Assembly: GCF_900112645.1 (NCBI RefSeq)
Contig: NZ_FOMO01000004.1
Location: 248,001 to 312,000 of the forward strand
Reading direction: 5' to 3'
Source of the DNA: Phytopseudomonas straminea
GTDB taxonomy: Bacteria; Pseudomonadota; Gammaproteobacteria; Pseudomonadales; Pseudomonadaceae
Length of the DNA stretch: 64,000 nt
A program made the translations under genes and the position numbers. Shown in pieces: positions 30,487 through 40,263 of this stretch (its first letter is position 1; the number at the start of each line of letters is the position of its first letter). The notes beneath the pieces were generated by a model that worked only from the letters and a program-made list of their open reading frames with translations, ran no database searches and was not told where the DNA came from.

Positions 30487-31692
30487 ATGACCCTGATTTC
30501 CCCCTGGCGCGCCGACTTCCCCGGCCTCGGGGCCTTCGACGCCGACGGCCAGACCTACCTCGACAGCGCCGCGACCGCGCAAAAGCCGCAGGCCGTACTC
30601 GATGCCCTGCTGGCCTACTACGCTGGCGGCGCTGCCAACGTGCACCGTGCCCAGCACCTGCCAGGCGAACGCGCCACCCGCGCCTTCGAGGCGACCCGTG
30701 ACAAGGCGGCCAGCTGGCTGAATGCGGCTAGCCGCGACGAGATCGTCTTCACCCGCGGCGCCACCGAATCGCTCAACCTGCTCGCCTATGGGCTGGAGTC
30801 GGTGTTCATGGCCGGCGACGAGATCGTCGTCAGCGCCGCCGAACACCACGCCAACCTGCTGCCCTGGCAGCAACTGGCCGCGCGCAAATCCCTGAAACTG
30901 GTGATCCTGCCGCTCACTCCCGCTGGCGATATCGACCCGCAGCAGGCCACCGCGCTGATCGGCCCGCGTACCCGGCTGCTCGCCCTCAGCCAGCTCTCCA
31001 ACGTGCTGGGGCGCTGGCAGGACGTGCAGCCGCTGATTCGCCAGGCGCAGAAGCACGGCGCCCTGACCGTGGTGGACGGCGCCCAGGCGGTGGTGCATGG
31101 CCGCCAGGACGTGCAGGCGCTGGGCTGCGACTTCTACGTCTGCTCAAGCCACAAGCTGTATGGGCCCGATGGCGTCGGCCTGCTCTACGGCCGGCGCGAC
31201 GCGCTGCAGCGCCTGAACCACTGGCAGTTCGGCGGTGAGATGGTCCAGCAGGCGGATTATCACGCCGCGACCTTCCGCCCCGCCCCGCTCGGCCTGGAAG
31301 CCGGTACGCCGGCGGTATCCGGGGTGATCGCCCTCGGCGCAGCACTGGACTACCTCGAGCACCTCGACGCCGACGCGGTCAGCCGCCACGAAGCAGCGCT
31401 GCACCGGGTGTTGCTGGAAGGCCTGCAACGCCATGAAGGTGTGCGCCTGCTTGGCGAGCCGAAAACTGCACTGGCCTGCTTCACCGTCGACGGTATCCAC
31501 AGCGGCGACCTCGCCCACCTGCTCACCGAGCAGGGCATCGCCGTGCGGGTCGGTCATCACTGTGCCATGCCGCTGCTGCAGCGCCTGGGCGTGAACGGCG
31601 CGATTCGCGTATCCCTCGGCCTGTACAACGACGAGGCCGACCTGCAGCGCTTCTTCGCCGCCGTGGACAAAGCCCTGGAGTTGTTGCGATGA
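30487..31692 (+). CDS. csdA: CsdA/SufS-type cysteine desulfurase
   Basis: 401 aa class V PLP enzyme of group II. Seen: FDADGQTYLDSAATAQKPQA, FTRGATESLNLLAYGLESVF, SAAEHHANLLPWQQLA, VDGAQAVVHG, PLP lysine 223 in CSSHKLYGPDGVGLLYGRR, and catalytic Cys359 in RVGHHCAMPLLQRLGV. It removes sulfur from cysteine as a persulfide and hands it to the SufE-like partner encoded immediately downstream (4-nt overlap). The adjoining tcdA supports the CSD set of E. coli (csdA-csdE-csdL) rather than the SUF iron-sulfur operon. Confidence 0.9.
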   Translation: MTLISPWRADFPGLGAFDADGQTYLDSAATAQKPQAVLDALLAYYAGGAANVHRAQHLPGERATRAFEATRDKAASWLNAASRDEIVFTRGATESLNLLAYGLESVFMAGDEIVVSAAEHHANLLPWQQLAARKSLKLVILPLTPAGDIDPQQATALIGPRTRLLALSQLSNVLGRWQDVQPLIRQAQKHGALTVVDGAQAVVHGRQDVQALGCDFYVCSSHKLYGPDGVGLLYGRRDALQRLNHWQFGGEMVQQADYHAATFRPAPLGLEAGTPAVSGVIALGAALDYLEHLDADAVSRHEAALHRVLLEGLQRHEGVRLLGEPKTALACFTVDGIHSGDLAHLLTEQGIAVRVGHHCAMPLLQRLGVNGAIRVSLGLYNDEADLQRFFAAVDKALELLR

Positions 31693-32093
31693 CCCTGCCG
31701 ACCGCCGCGCAGGAAGCGCTCGACGCCTTTATCGCCTGCCCCGGCTGGGAACAGCGCGCGCGCCTGCTGATGCAATGGGGCGAACGCCTGGAGCCGCTCG
31801 CCGAGCGGAATGAAGCGGATCGCGTACACGGCTGTGAAAGCCAGGTGTGGCTGAGCGGTGAAATACAGGACGGCCTCTGGCACTTTCGCGCCAGCAGCGA
31901 TGCCCGGCTGATACGCGGCCTGCTGGCCGTGCTGCTGGCCCGGGTCAACGGCCTTGACGCAGGCGAGCTGGCCGCCCTGGATATCGCCGACTGGTTCGCC
32001 CAGCTCGGTTTGTCCCGCCAGCTGTCGCCGTCACGAGCCAGCGGCATGAACGCCGTGGTGCAGCAGATGCGCCGGCTGATCGAAGCGGGTTAA
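31689..32093 (+). CDS. csdE: SufE/CsdE-like sulfur acceptor
   Basis: 134 aa. Start overlaps the csdA stop by ATGA. The acceptor Cys49 is in RVHGCESQVWL, followed by FRASSDARLIRGLLAVLLAR and a helical end, the full SufE fold. It takes the persulfide sulfur from CsdA and stimulates it; in E. coli the CSD pair supplies sulfur toward tRNA modification partners. Its stop overlaps by 4 nt with the stop of the convergent tcdA. Confidence 0.9.
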   Translation: MTLPTAAQEALDAFIACPGWEQRARLLMQWGERLEPLAERNEADRVHGCESQVWLSGEIQDGLWHFRASSDARLIRGLLAVLLARVNGLDAGELAALDIADWFAQLGLSRQLSPSRASGMNAVVQQMRRLIEAG

Positions 32094-32902
32094 GCGGGCG
32101 GCGCGACGCGCTCGCTTGGGCGCCTGGCCCCAGCCACGATTTTGTCCACGATGCGCGCCGCAGCGACCATGCCGAAGGTGGCGGTGACCATCATCACCGC
32201 GCCGAAACCGCCGGCGCAGTCGAGCTTCACGCCCTCACCGACGAATGCCTTGCTCTGGCACACACCGCCGTCCGCGCCCGGGTAGCGCAGCTGCTCGGTG
32301 GAGAACACGCAGGGCACGCTGTAGGTGCGCCCCGGCGTGCGCGAGAAGCCGTAGTCGCGGCGCAGGGTCGAGCGCACCTTGGCGGCCAGGGGGTCGTTGA
32401 AGGTCTTGTTCAGATCCGCCACCTGCACCTGGGCCGGGTCGATCTGCCCGCCGGCGCCGCCGGTGGTCACCAGGGCGATCTTGCGGCGCTTGCACCAGGC
32501 GATCAGCGCCGCCTTGGCGGCCACGCTGTCGATACAGTCGACCACCGCATCCAGCTCGACCGTGATGTACTCGGCCATGGTCTCGCGGGTCACGAAATCG
32601 GCCACCTCGTGGACCACCAGAGCCGGGCTGATGGCCCGCAAGCGCTCGCCCATCACCTCGACCTTGGCGCGCCCTACCTGCCCTTGCAGGGCGTGGGCCT
32701 GGCGGTTGGTATTGCTGACGCAGACATCGTCCAGGTCGAACAGAGAGATTTCGCCCACCCCGGAACGCACCAGCGCCTCGGCCGCCCAGGAGCCGACACC
32801 GCCAATGCCGACCACAGCCACGTGGGCCGCGGCCAGTCGCTCGGCGCCTTCGCGGCCATACAACCGGGCAATACCGGCGAAACGCTGTTCATCGAACGAC
32901 AT
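32090..32902 (-). CDS. tcdA: TcdA (CsdL), tRNA threonylcarbamoyladenosine dehydratase
   Basis: 270 aa E1-like enzyme that cyclises t6A37 to ct6A with ATP. Start ATG 32902 has AGAGGAG upstream. Seen: FAGIARLYGREGAERLAAAH, VVGIGGVGSWAAEALVRSGV (nucleotide-binding Rossmann), ISLFDLDDVCVSNTNRQAHA, VVDCIDSVAAKAALIAWCKR, TTGGAGGQIDPAQVQVADL, RDYGFSRTPGR. It converges on csdE with overlapping stops, so the two share their 3' ends on opposite strands. Confidence 0.93.
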   Translation of the reverse strand: MSFDEQRFAGIARLYGREGAERLAAAHVAVVGIGGVGSWAAEALVRSGVGEISLFDLDDVCVSNTNRQAHALQGQVGRAKVEVMGERLRAISPALVVHEVADFVTRETMAEYITVELDAVVDCIDSVAAKAALIAWCKRRKIALVTTGGAGGQIDPAQVQVADLNKTFNDPLAAKVRSTLRRDYGFSRTPGRTYSVPCVFSTEQLRYPGADGGVCQSKAFVGEGVKLDCAGGFGAVMMVTATFGMVAAARIVDKIVAGARRPSERVAPPA

Positions 32903-33119
32903 GGGGGCTCCTCTTTCCGGGCGGGCATTATAAGAAGGCCGGCAGCGCTTCCCAAGCACCATCGGGCCGGTGATTGCAGTGCGGCGATACAAGCCGGCGC
33001 AGATAGCCGGGCAGGTCCCCGGAGCTGTGCTATACAGTCAATCATCGACGGAGTAGCATGCGCGCCAGCCGGCGCTCGCCGGTCTTCTCCCCGTTCCACC
33101 CTTCGGAACCCTACACAGC

Positions 33120-35729
33120 ATGCTTTCGCGCAAGTTCGGTCTCAATCTCGTTGTTTTCCTGGCGATTGCCGCCTTGTTCACCGGTATCTGGGCGCTCTAC
33201 AACCGCCCCGTCACCGCCCCCGATTGGCCGGAACAGATCTCCGGCTATTCCTTCTCGCCGTTCCGCCAGGGACAGAGCCCGCAAACCGGCGTCTACCCGA
33301 GCGATCAGGAGATGCGTGAGGATCTGGAGCTGCTGTCCAAGCAGACCGACAGCATCCGCACCTACTCGGTAGATGGCGACCTCGACAAGATTCCTGCGCT
33401 GGCCGAGGAGTTCGGCCTGCGCGTGACCCTGGGCGTGTGGATCAGCCCGGACGAGGAGCGCAACGAGCGCGAAATCACCAAGGCCATCGACATCGCCAAC
33501 CACTCGCGCAGCGTGGTTCGCGTGGTGGTCGGTAACGAGGCGCTATTCCGCCGTGAAGTCACCGTCAAGCAGCTGACCGCCTACATGGACCGCGTGCGTT
33601 CGGCGGTCAAGGTGCCGGTTACCACGTCCGAGCAGTGGCACATCTGGGAGGAATACCCGGAGCTGGCCGACCACGCCGACCTGATCGCCGCCCACGTGCT
33701 GCCCTACTGGGAATTCATTCCCATGAAGGATTCCACCCAGTTCACCCTGGACCGCGCCCGCGACCTGAAGAAACTGTTCCCGAAAAAACCGCTGCTGCTC
33801 TCCGAAGTAGGCTGGCCGAGCAACGGCCGGGTGCGCGGCGGCGCCGAGGCGACCCAGGCGGATCAGGCCATCTACCTGCGTACCCTGGTCACCACACTCA
33901 ACGCCCAGGGCTACAACTACTTCGTGATCGAGGCCTTCGACCAGCCGTGGAAAGCCGGCGACGAAGGTTCGGTGGGTGCCTACTGGGGCGTCTACAACCT
34001 CGACCGTCAGCCGAAATTCAACTTCGAAGGCCCGGTAGTCGCCATTCCGAAATGGCGCATGCTGGCCGTCGCCTCGGTGGTCATGGCGCTGCTGTCGCTG
34101 GCGCTGATGCTGATCGACGGCAGTGCCCTGCGCCAGCGCGGCCGCACCTTCCTGACCTTCGTGGCGTTCGCTGGCGGCTCGGCGCTGGTGTGGATCGGCT
34201 ACGACTACAGCCAGCAATACAGCACCTGGTTCAGCACTCTGGTTGGTGTGCTGCTCGGCGTCGGCGCCATCGGCGTGTTCATCGTGCTGCTCACCGAAGC
34301 CCACGAGCTGGCCGAGACGGTGTGGACGCAGCGCCGCCGGCCGTTCACCCCGGTGGTCGGCGACAGCCATTACCGGCCCAAGGTGTCGATCCACGTGCCG
34401 TGCTACAACGAGCCGCCGGAGATGGTCAAACAGACCCTCGACGCCCTGGCCAACCTCGATTACCCGGACTTCGAAGTCCTGATCATCGATAACAACACCA
34501 AGGACCCGGCGGTGTGGGAGCCGGTGCGCGACTATTGCGAGGAACTCGGCCCGCGCTTCCGCTTCTTCCACGTCGCACCGCTGCATGGCTTCAAGGGCGG
34601 TGCACTGAACTACATCCTGCCGCACACCGCGCCAGACGTCGAAGTGGTGGCGGTGATCGACTCCGACTACTGCGTCGACCGCAACTGGCTCAAGCATATG
34701 GTGCCGCACTTCGCCGACCCGGCAATTGCCGTGGTGCAGTCGCCGCAGGACTATCGCGACGGTGAGGAAAGCACCTTCAAGAAGCTCTGCTACGCCGAGT
34801 ACAAGGGCTTCTTCCACATCGGCATGGTGACCCGCAACGACCGCAACGCGATCATCCAGCACGGCACCATGACCATGATCCGCCGTACCGTGATGGACGA
34901 GCTGAAGTGGGCCGACTGGACCATCTGCGAGGATGCCGAACTGGGCCTGCGCGTGTTCGAGAAAGGCTATTCGGCCGCCTACGCCCACGACAGCTTCGGC
35001 AAGGGCCTGATGCCCGATACCTTCATCGACTACAAGAAGCAGCGCTTCCGCTGGGCCTACGGCGCCATCCAGATCATGAAGGGCCACGCCCGTCAGCTGC
35101 TGGCTGGCAAGGACAGCGAGCTCAAGCGCGGCCAGCGTTATCACTTCATCGCCGGCTGGCTGCCGTGGGTCGCCGATGGCCTGAACATCTTCTTCACCGC
35201 CGGTGCGCTGCTGTGGTCGGCGGCGATGATCATCGTGCCGCAACGGGTCGACCCACCGCTGCTGATCTTCGCGATTCCGCCGCTTGCGCTGTTCCTGTTC
35301 AAAGTCGGCAAGATCATCTTCCTCTACCAGCGGGCGGTGGGCGTTAACCTCAAGGATGCCTTCTGCGCGGCGGTGGCTGGCCTGGCGCTGTCGCACACCA
35401 TCGCCAAGGCGGTGCTGTACGGCATGTTCACCAAGACCATCCCGTTCTTCCGCACCCCGAAGATGCGCTCCAGCCACGGCCTGATGGTCGCCCTGGCCGA
35501 GGCTCGCGAAGAAGTGTTCGTCATGCTGCTGCTGTGGGGCGCCGCCCTGGGTATCGGCATCGTCCAGGGCCTGCCAAGTTATGACGTGAAGTTCTGGGTG
35601 ATCATGCTGCTGGTGCAGTCGCTCCCGTATCTGGCCGCCCTGATCATGGCGTTGCTCTCCTCGCAACCCAAACCGCTGGAAATCCCAGTGGTGCAGGACG
35701 ACGCTGAGAACGAAGCGCAGAAAGTCTGA
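33120..35729 (+). CDS. ndvB: NdvB-like glucan synthase: GH17-like domain fused to GT2 glycosyltransferase
   Basis: 869 aa inner-membrane protein. A first helix (LNLVVFLAIAALFTGIWALY) is followed by a GH17-like domain in about 35-320 (GYSFSPFRQGQSPQTGVYPS, RTYSVDGDLDKIPALAEEFG, VGNEALFRREVTVKQL with the acid NE, LLLSEVGWPSNGRVRGGAEA with the nucleophile-type E). Two helices lead to a GT2 domain (SIHVPCYNEPPEMVKQTLDA, VVAVIDSDYCVDRNWL as DxD, ICEDAELGLRVFEKG as ED, QRFRWAYGAIQI as Q-RW), then several membrane segments. This is the layout of NdvB, which makes cyclic beta-1,3-glucans tied to biofilm antibiotic tolerance; ndvB next to dapE is as in PAO1 (PA1163-PA1162). The start lacks a clear ribosome site. 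Confidence 0.88.
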   Translation: MLSRKFGLNLVVFLAIAALFTGIWALYNRPVTAPDWPEQISGYSFSPFRQGQSPQTGVYPSDQEMREDLELLSKQTDSIRTYSVDGDLDKIPALAEEFGLRVTLGVWISPDEERNEREITKAIDIANHSRSVVRVVVGNEALFRREVTVKQLTAYMDRVRSAVKVPVTTSEQWHIWEEYPELADHADLIAAHVLPYWEFIPMKDSTQFTLDRARDLKKLFPKKPLLLSEVGWPSNGRVRGGAEATQADQAIYLRTLVTTLNAQGYNYFVIEAFDQPWKAGDEGSVGAYWGVYNLDRQPKFNFEGPVVAIPKWRMLAVASVVMALLSLALMLIDGSALRQRGRTFLTFVAFAGGSALVWIGYDYSQQYSTWFSTLVGVLLGVGAIGVFIVLLTEAHELAETVWTQRRRPFTPVVGDSHYRPKVSIHVPCYNEPPEMVKQTLDALANLDYPDFEVLIIDNNTKDPAVWEPVRDYCEELGPRFRFFHVAPLHGFKGGALNYILPHTAPDVEVVAVIDSDYCVDRNWLKHMVPHFADPAIAVVQSPQDYRDGEESTFKKLCYAEYKGFFHIGMVTRNDRNAIIQHGTMTMIRRTVMDELKWADWTICEDAELGLRVFEKGYSAAYAHDSFGKGLMPDTFIDYKKQRFRWAYGAIQIMKGHARQLLAGKDSELKRGQRYHFIAGWLPWVADGLNIFFTAGALLWSAAMIIVPQRVDPPLLIFAIPPLALFLFKVGKIIFLYQRAVGVNLKDAFCAAVAGLALSHTIAKAVLYGMFTKTIPFFRTPKMRSSHGLMVALAEAREEVFVMLLLWGAALGIGIVQGLPSYDVKFWVIMLLVQSLPYLAALIMALLSSQPKPLEIPVVQDDAENEAQKV

Positions 35730-35748
35730 TCGGCGTTAGCCTGATCTG

Positions 35749-35778
35749 AAAACGGCGGCCAATGGCCGCCGTTTTTTT
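35749..35778 (+). terminator. Rho-independent terminator after ndvB
   Basis: Stem ACGGCGGCC / GGCCGCCGT with loop AAT and a run of seven T, flanked by A's upstream so it could also work leftward. It lies 20 nt past the stop. Confidence 0.95.
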
Positions 35779-35889
35779 ATGGTTTGAAGTTTTCATCAAG
35801 GCCCCGGCCGTCCTTACGCCTACGAGCCCCGGGCGTTTTGCTTTAAGCTATGCGCCCTTCCCGCCCTGCACAGTTTTACCGGAGCTCCC

Positions 35890-37032
35890 ATGACGGCCCT
35901 GTCCCCCACCCTCGAACTCGCCTGCGACCTGATCCGCCGCCCCTCGGTCACCCCGCTGGACGAGGGCTGCCAGGAGCTGATGATGCGCCGACTGGCCGCC
36001 CTGGGTTTCGCCGTCGAGCCGATGCGTATCGAGGATGTGGACAACTTCTGGGCCAGCCACGGCAATGACGAGGGCCCGGTGCTGTGCTTCGCGGGCCATA
36101 CCGACGTGGTGCCCACCGGCCCGGTTCAGGCCTGGCAGCACGGCCCGTTCGACGCCCTGATCGACGAGCAGGGCATGCTCTGCGGCCGCGGTGCAGCGGA
36201 CATGAAAGGCAGCCTGGCGTCGATGATCATCGCCGTCGAGCGCTTTGTTGCCGAATACCCGAATCACAAGGGCCGCATCGCCTTTCTGATCACCAGTGAC
36301 GAGGAAGGCCCGGCGCACCACGGCACCAAGGCAGTGGTCGAACGCCTGGCCGCGCGCAACGAGCGGCTGGACTGGTGCATTGTCGGCGAGCCGTCGAGCA
36401 CCACCCTGGTCGGTGATGTGGTGAAGAACGGTCGCCGCGGCTCCCTCGGCGCCACCCTGACCGTGCGTGGCATCCAGGGCCACGTGGCCTACCCGCACCT
36501 GGCGAAGAATCCGATCCACCTGGCCGCGCCGGCGTTGGCCGAACTGGCGGCCGAGCATTGGGACGACGGCAACGCCTTCTTCCCGCCGACCAGCTTCCAG
36601 GTCTCCAACCTCAATTCGGGTACCGGCGCCACCAACGTGATTCCCGGCGAGCTGAAGGCAGTGTTCAACTTCCGCTTCTCCACCGAGTCCACCGTTGAAG
36701 GCCTGCAGCAGCGGGTCAATGCCATCTTTGACAAGCATGGCCTGGACTACCACATCGACTGGGCGCTGTCGGGCCTGCCGTTCCTCACCGAGCCGGGCGC
36801 GCTGCTCGATGCGGTCAGCACCAGCATTCGCAGCGTGACCGGCCGTGAAACCACGCCGAGCACCAGCGGTGGCACCTCAGACGGCCGCTTCATCGCCACC
36901 CTGGGCACCCAGGTGGTCGAGCTCGGCCCGGTCAACGCGACCATCCACCAGGTCAACGAACGCGTGCTGGCCAGCGATCTCGATGTACTCACCGAGATCT
37001 ACTACCAGACCCTGGTCAAGCTGCTCGCCTGA
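35890..37032 (+). CDS. dapE: DapE, succinyl-diaminopimelate desuccinylase
   Basis: 380 aa M20-family dizinc hydrolase. GGAG 7 nt upstream of ATG. Seen: [20 protein letters not shown], zinc His in [39 protein letters not shown], the acid in [55 protein letters not shown] (dimerisation domain), and a late zinc ligand region [15 protein letters not shown]. It releases succinate to give LL-DAP, completing the branch that DapD enters. It overlaps rlmA by one base (TGATG). Confidence 0.96.
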   Translation: MTALSPTLELACDLIRRPSVTPLDEGCQELMMRRLAALGFAVEPMRIEDVDNFWASHGNDEGPVLCFAGHTDVVPTGPVQAWQHGPFDALIDEQGMLCGRGAADMKGSLASMIIAVERFVAEYPNHKGRIAFLITSDEEGPAHHGTKAVVERLAARNERLDWCIVGEPSSTTLVGDVVKNGRRGSLGATLTVRGIQGHVAYPHLAKNPIHLAAPALAELAAEHWDDGNAFFPPTSFQVSNLNSGTGATNVIPGELKAVFNFRFSTESTVEGLQQRVNAIFDKHGLDYHIDWALSGLPFLTEPGALLDAVSTSIRSVTGRETTPSTSGGTSDGRFIATLGTQVVELGPVNATIHQVNERVLASDLDVLTEIYYQTLVKLLA

Positions 37033-37841
37033 TGCTCGCCTGCCCGATCTGCCAGGCGCCACTGACCGCCGTCGACAATGGCGTGGCCTGCCCGGCCAAC
37101 CACCGTTTCGACCGCGCACGCCAGGGCTACCTGAACCTGCTGCCGGTGCAGCACAAGAACAGCCGCGACCCGGGCGACAATGCCGCCATGGTCGAGGCCC
37201 GTCGCCGCTTCCTGAGCGCCGGCCACTATGCGCCGCTGGCCGAGCGCCTGGCAGCCCTGGCCGCTGGCTATCAGCCACAGCGCTGGCTGGATATCGGTTG
37301 CGGCGAGGGCTACTACACCGCGCAGATCGCCGAAGCTCTGCCGGATGCCGACGGCTATGCGCTGGATATTTCCCGCGAAGCGGTCAAGCGTGCCTGCAAG
37401 CGCGCCCCGCAGTTGAACTGGTTGATCGCCAGCATGGCCCGCGTGCCCTTGGCCGATGCCAGCTGCGGGCTGTTGGCCAGCGTGTTCAGCCCGCTGGACT
37501 GGCAGGAGGCCAAGCGCCTGCTCGCGCCCGGCGGTGGCCTGCTGCGCATGGGCCCGACTCGCAAGCACCTGATGGAACTGCGCCAGAAGCTCTACGACGA
37601 AGTGCGCGACTACGATGACAGCAAGCACCTCGAACTGATCCCGCAGGGCATGCACCTGGCACACAGCGAAACCCTGAGTTTTCGCCTGCCGCTCGAGACC
37701 GAGCAAGCTCGCGCCGACCTGCTGGCGATGACGCCCCACGGCTGGCGCGCCAGTGCCGAGCGCCGCGCAGCGGTGATCGCCGAACGCTTCGAAGTGACCG
37801 TCGCCATCCGCTACGATTGGATCGAGCGAGACGCGTCCTAA
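37032..37841 (+). CDS. rlmA: RlmA, 23S rRNA (guanine-745-N1) methyltransferase
   Basis: 269 aa SAM-dependent enzyme. The N-terminal zinc finger is seen as [20 protein letters not shown] then PANHRFDRARQGYLNLLPV (four ligands C, C, C, H). SAM site as RWLDIGCGEGYYTAQIAEAL, YALDISREAVKRACKRA, LASVFSPLDWQEAKRLLAPG. The ATG overlaps the dapE stop, implying coupling. Length agrees with E. coli RlmA. Confidence 0.9.
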   Translation: MLACPICQAPLTAVDNGVACPANHRFDRARQGYLNLLPVQHKNSRDPGDNAAMVEARRRFLSAGHYAPLAERLAALAAGYQPQRWLDIGCGEGYYTAQIAEALPDADGYALDISREAVKRACKRAPQLNWLIASMARVPLADASCGLLASVFSPLDWQEAKRLLAPGGGLLRMGPTRKHLMELRQKLYDEVRDYDDSKHLELIPQGMHLAHSETLSFRLPLETEQARADLLAMTPHGWRASAERRAAVIAERFEVTVAIRYDWIERDAS

Positions 37842-37865
37842 CGCCCCGACCAGATGAGAACCCAC

Positions 37866-38237
37866 ATGCGCCAACCGGATATCGAAATCTACCTGAAGGA
37901 CGCCGACCACCAGGCCGTGGCCGCCTGGCTGACCCAGGCACTGGGCCCCTGCTCGGACTGGCAGCAGAAGGGCCAGACGTTCCAATGCCGCGCCGGCGAC
38001 ATTCCGGTGACCTGGCTGCCCAAGGCCGTAGGCAAATGGCACAGCCTGTACCTGGAAAGCGATGCCACTCCATGGGAAGACGACCTCGCCTGCGCCCAGG
38101 CGGCATATGCGGCTCTGGACGTGGAAGTACGTTGTGCTCCCGGCAGCTGGGACGAGAACGAGAGCGACGAGCAGGCCGACCAATGGCTGCGCATCAGCGC
38201 CGATGGCGTGCAGGAAATCACCTGGCGTACCGGCTGA
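37866..38237 (+). CDS. Uncharacterised pseudomonad protein
   Basis: 123 aa from ATG 37866 (an in-frame ATG at 37854 is also possible). It is a small soluble alpha/beta protein: DIEIYLKDADHQAVAAWLTQ, ALGPCSDWQQKGQTFQCRAG, WHSLYLESDATPWEDDLACA then an acidic stretch DENESDEQADQWLRISAD. I do not recognise a domain. It follows rlmA by 24 nt in the same direction, so it is likely in the dapE-rlmA transcript. Confidence 0.7.
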   Translation: MRQPDIEIYLKDADHQAVAAWLTQALGPCSDWQQKGQTFQCRAGDIPVTWLPKAVGKWHSLYLESDATPWEDDLACAQAAYAALDVEVRCAPGSWDENESDEQADQWLRISADGVQEITWRTG

Positions 38238-38777
38238 TCAGCGACTCCAGCTCAGCACTCATCGCCGCGGTGCCGCCTGGCCGGCACCGGGCGCTTGCAC
38301 TCTCCCAGCGACTCTCTCCCCTCCTTTAAGTCCCGTACTTTCTCGCCAATGACCCACGACATGGACCTTCCTGATCAATCAGGGACGCGCTTGAGGACAT
38401 CTGCTGAACAAGGGTAGCGGCCCCACAAAACGACTACATAAATCTCAAAAACGTCGTTTTTCCTACCTGTAAATGATTTTGAACGGTGCGACATCGCGCC
38501 GCACCCAAACAAACGTTTAGCGATCATCTTTACAGACATTTATTCACGATAACTGCACATAAACCGATTTTAACCGCTAAAAGCCCAGTTTTTATCGAGA
38601 TAGTTCAGCATGAAAAATAACAATATCTCCGATAACTTGTAGTCATGAAAAATAATTACTCCATGAATATTGCTTACCGCCTTGCTCTGTTTGCAGAATG
38701 CCGCGGTACGACTTTAGTCGACACCGTACCTCTGCCGCCCTCTGGGTGAATCTGCAACGATCGCAGGAGATGCAAGC
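38238..38777. promoter_or_regulatory. AT-rich leader region upstream of pntAA
   Basis: 540 nt without a clear gene. Inverted arms AAAACGAC / GTCGTTTT (about 38427-38460) follow the previous operon and may help end it. AT content then rises sharply. Two small frames share the start ATGAAAAATAA: 38610-38642 (10 codons, MKNNNISDNL) and 38645-38749 (34 codons, MKNNYSMNIAYRLALFAECR and on). Neither has a strong ribosome site. The pnt promoter should lie here. Confidence 0.4.
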
Positions 38778-39896
38778 GTGCACATTGGTGTTCCCCTCGA
38801 ATCCCAGGCAGGCGAAACGCGGGTGGCCGCGACGCCGGAAACCATCAAGAAACTGATCGGCCTAGGCCATCAGGTCACCGTTCAGAGCGGTGCCGGCATT
38901 GCCGCCAGCATTACCGATGCGGCCTATACCGCCGCCGGTGCCAGCATCGGTGATGCCGCCGCGGCATTCGGCGCCGAGCTGATTCTCAAGGTGGTCGCCC
39001 CCAGCGACGCCGAGTTGGCCTTGATGAAAAGCGGCGCCGTGTTGGTCGGCATGCTCAACCCGTTCAGCAACGAGACCATCGCCCGGCTCAACGCTGCCGG
39101 CGTCACCGCCTTCGCCCTGGAAGCGGCCCCGCGTACGTCTCGCGCTCAGAGCCTGGACGTACTCAGCTCCCAGGCCAACATCGCCGGCTACAAGGCGGTA
39201 ATGCTAGCGGCCAACCATTACCCGCGCTTCATGCCCATGCTGATGACCGCCGCGGGCACGGCGAAAGCCGCTCGCGTGCTGATCCTCGGTGCAGGCGTTG
39301 CGGGCCTGCAGGCCATCGCCACGGCCAAACGCCTGGGCGCGGTGATCGAGGCTTCCGACGTGCGCCCAGCCGTGAAGGAGCAGATCGAGTCCCTCGGCGC
39401 CAAGTTCGTTGACGTGCCGTTCGAAACCGACGAGGAGCGCGAGTGCGCCGAGGGCGTCGGCGGTTACGCCCGGCCGATGCCGACCTCGTGGATGGAGCGC
39501 CAGGCCAGGGCAGTGCACGAACGCACCAAGCAGGCCGACATCGTCATCACCACCGCACTGATTCCCGGCCGCAAGGCGCCAACACTGCTGCACGAAGCCA
39601 CGGTCGCCGAGATGAAGCCCGGCTCCGTGGTCATCGACCTGGCCGCCATCCAGGGCGGCAACTGCCCGCTGACCGAACTGGACAAGGTGGTGGTCAAGCA
39701 CGGCGTGACCCTGGTCGGCCACGGCAACCTGCCCGCTCTGGTCGCCGCCGACGCTTCGGCCCTGTACGCGCGCAACCTGCTCGATTTCCTCAAGCTGGTG
39801 ACCAAGGACGGCGTCTTCCACCTCGACCTGGAAGACGACATCGTCGCGGCCTGCCTGATGTGCACGGGCGGCGAGATCAAGCGCCTCAACAAATGA
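38778..39896 (+). CDS. pntAA: PntAA, NAD(P) transhydrogenase alpha subunit, NAD-binding part
   Basis: 372 aa. The start is GTG 38778 with AGGAG 9 nt upstream. It carries domain I of proton-translocating transhydrogenase: [40 protein letters not shown], and an NAD-binding Rossmann motif [20 protein letters not shown], then [20 protein letters not shown] and [20 protein letters not shown]. It is soluble and binds NAD(H), exchanging hydride with NADP(H) bound by PntB. Alpha is split into two genes, the usual arrangement in pseudomonads. Confidence 0.95.
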   Translation: MHIGVPLESQAGETRVAATPETIKKLIGLGHQVTVQSGAGIAASITDAAYTAAGASIGDAAAAFGAELILKVVAPSDAELALMKSGAVLVGMLNPFSNETIARLNAAGVTAFALEAAPRTSRAQSLDVLSSQANIAGYKAVMLAANHYPRFMPMLMTAAGTAKAARVLILGAGVAGLQAIATAKRLGAVIEASDVRPAVKEQIESLGAKFVDVPFETDEERECAEGVGGYARPMPTSWMERQARAVHERTKQADIVITTALIPGRKAPTLLHEATVAEMKPGSVVIDLAAIQGGNCPLTELDKVVVKHGVTLVGHGNLPALVAADASALYARNLLDFLKLVTKDGVFHLDLEDDIVAACLMCTGGEIKRLNK

Positions 39897-39948
39897 TGCC
39901 TTCCTCTCCTTATGGAGAGGCCAACGACTACAAGAAAGGATCACAGCG

Positions 39949-40260
39949 ATGGATCTGATTTCCGACGGAATCTACAACCTGATCATCTTCGTGCTGGCCA
40001 TCTACGTCGGCTACCACGTGGTCTGGAACGTCACCCCTGCACTGCATACGCCGCTGATGGCGGTCACCAATGCCATTTCGGCGATCGTCATCGTCGGCGC
40101 CACGCTCGCTGCCGCGCTCACCGTCACCCCGCTGGGCAAGACCATGGGCACCCTGGCCGTGGCACTGGCGGCGGTCAACGTGTTCGGTGGCTTCCTGGTT
40201 ACCCGACGCATGCTGGAAATGTTCAAGAAGAAGGCCGCCAAAGCGGCGGTGGAGAAGTAA
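39949..40260 (+). CDS. pntAB: PntAB, transhydrogenase alpha subunit, membrane part
   Basis: 103 aa. AAAGGA precedes the ATG. Three membrane helices are visible ([57 protein letters not shown]), followed by a basic tail [18 protein letters not shown]. It forms part of the proton channel with PntB, whose gene begins 4 nt downstream. Confidence 0.95.
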   Translation: MDLISDGIYNLIIFVLAIYVGYHVVWNVTPALHTPLMAVTNAISAIVIVGATLAAALTVTPLGKTMGTLAVALAAVNVFGGFLVTRRMLEMFKKKAAKAAVEK

Positions 40261-40263
40261 GCG

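Noticed and set aside
33543..35666. 707-codon leftward frame opposite ndvB
   Set aside because: Antisense shadow with biased His/Gln/Arg composition and no domain.
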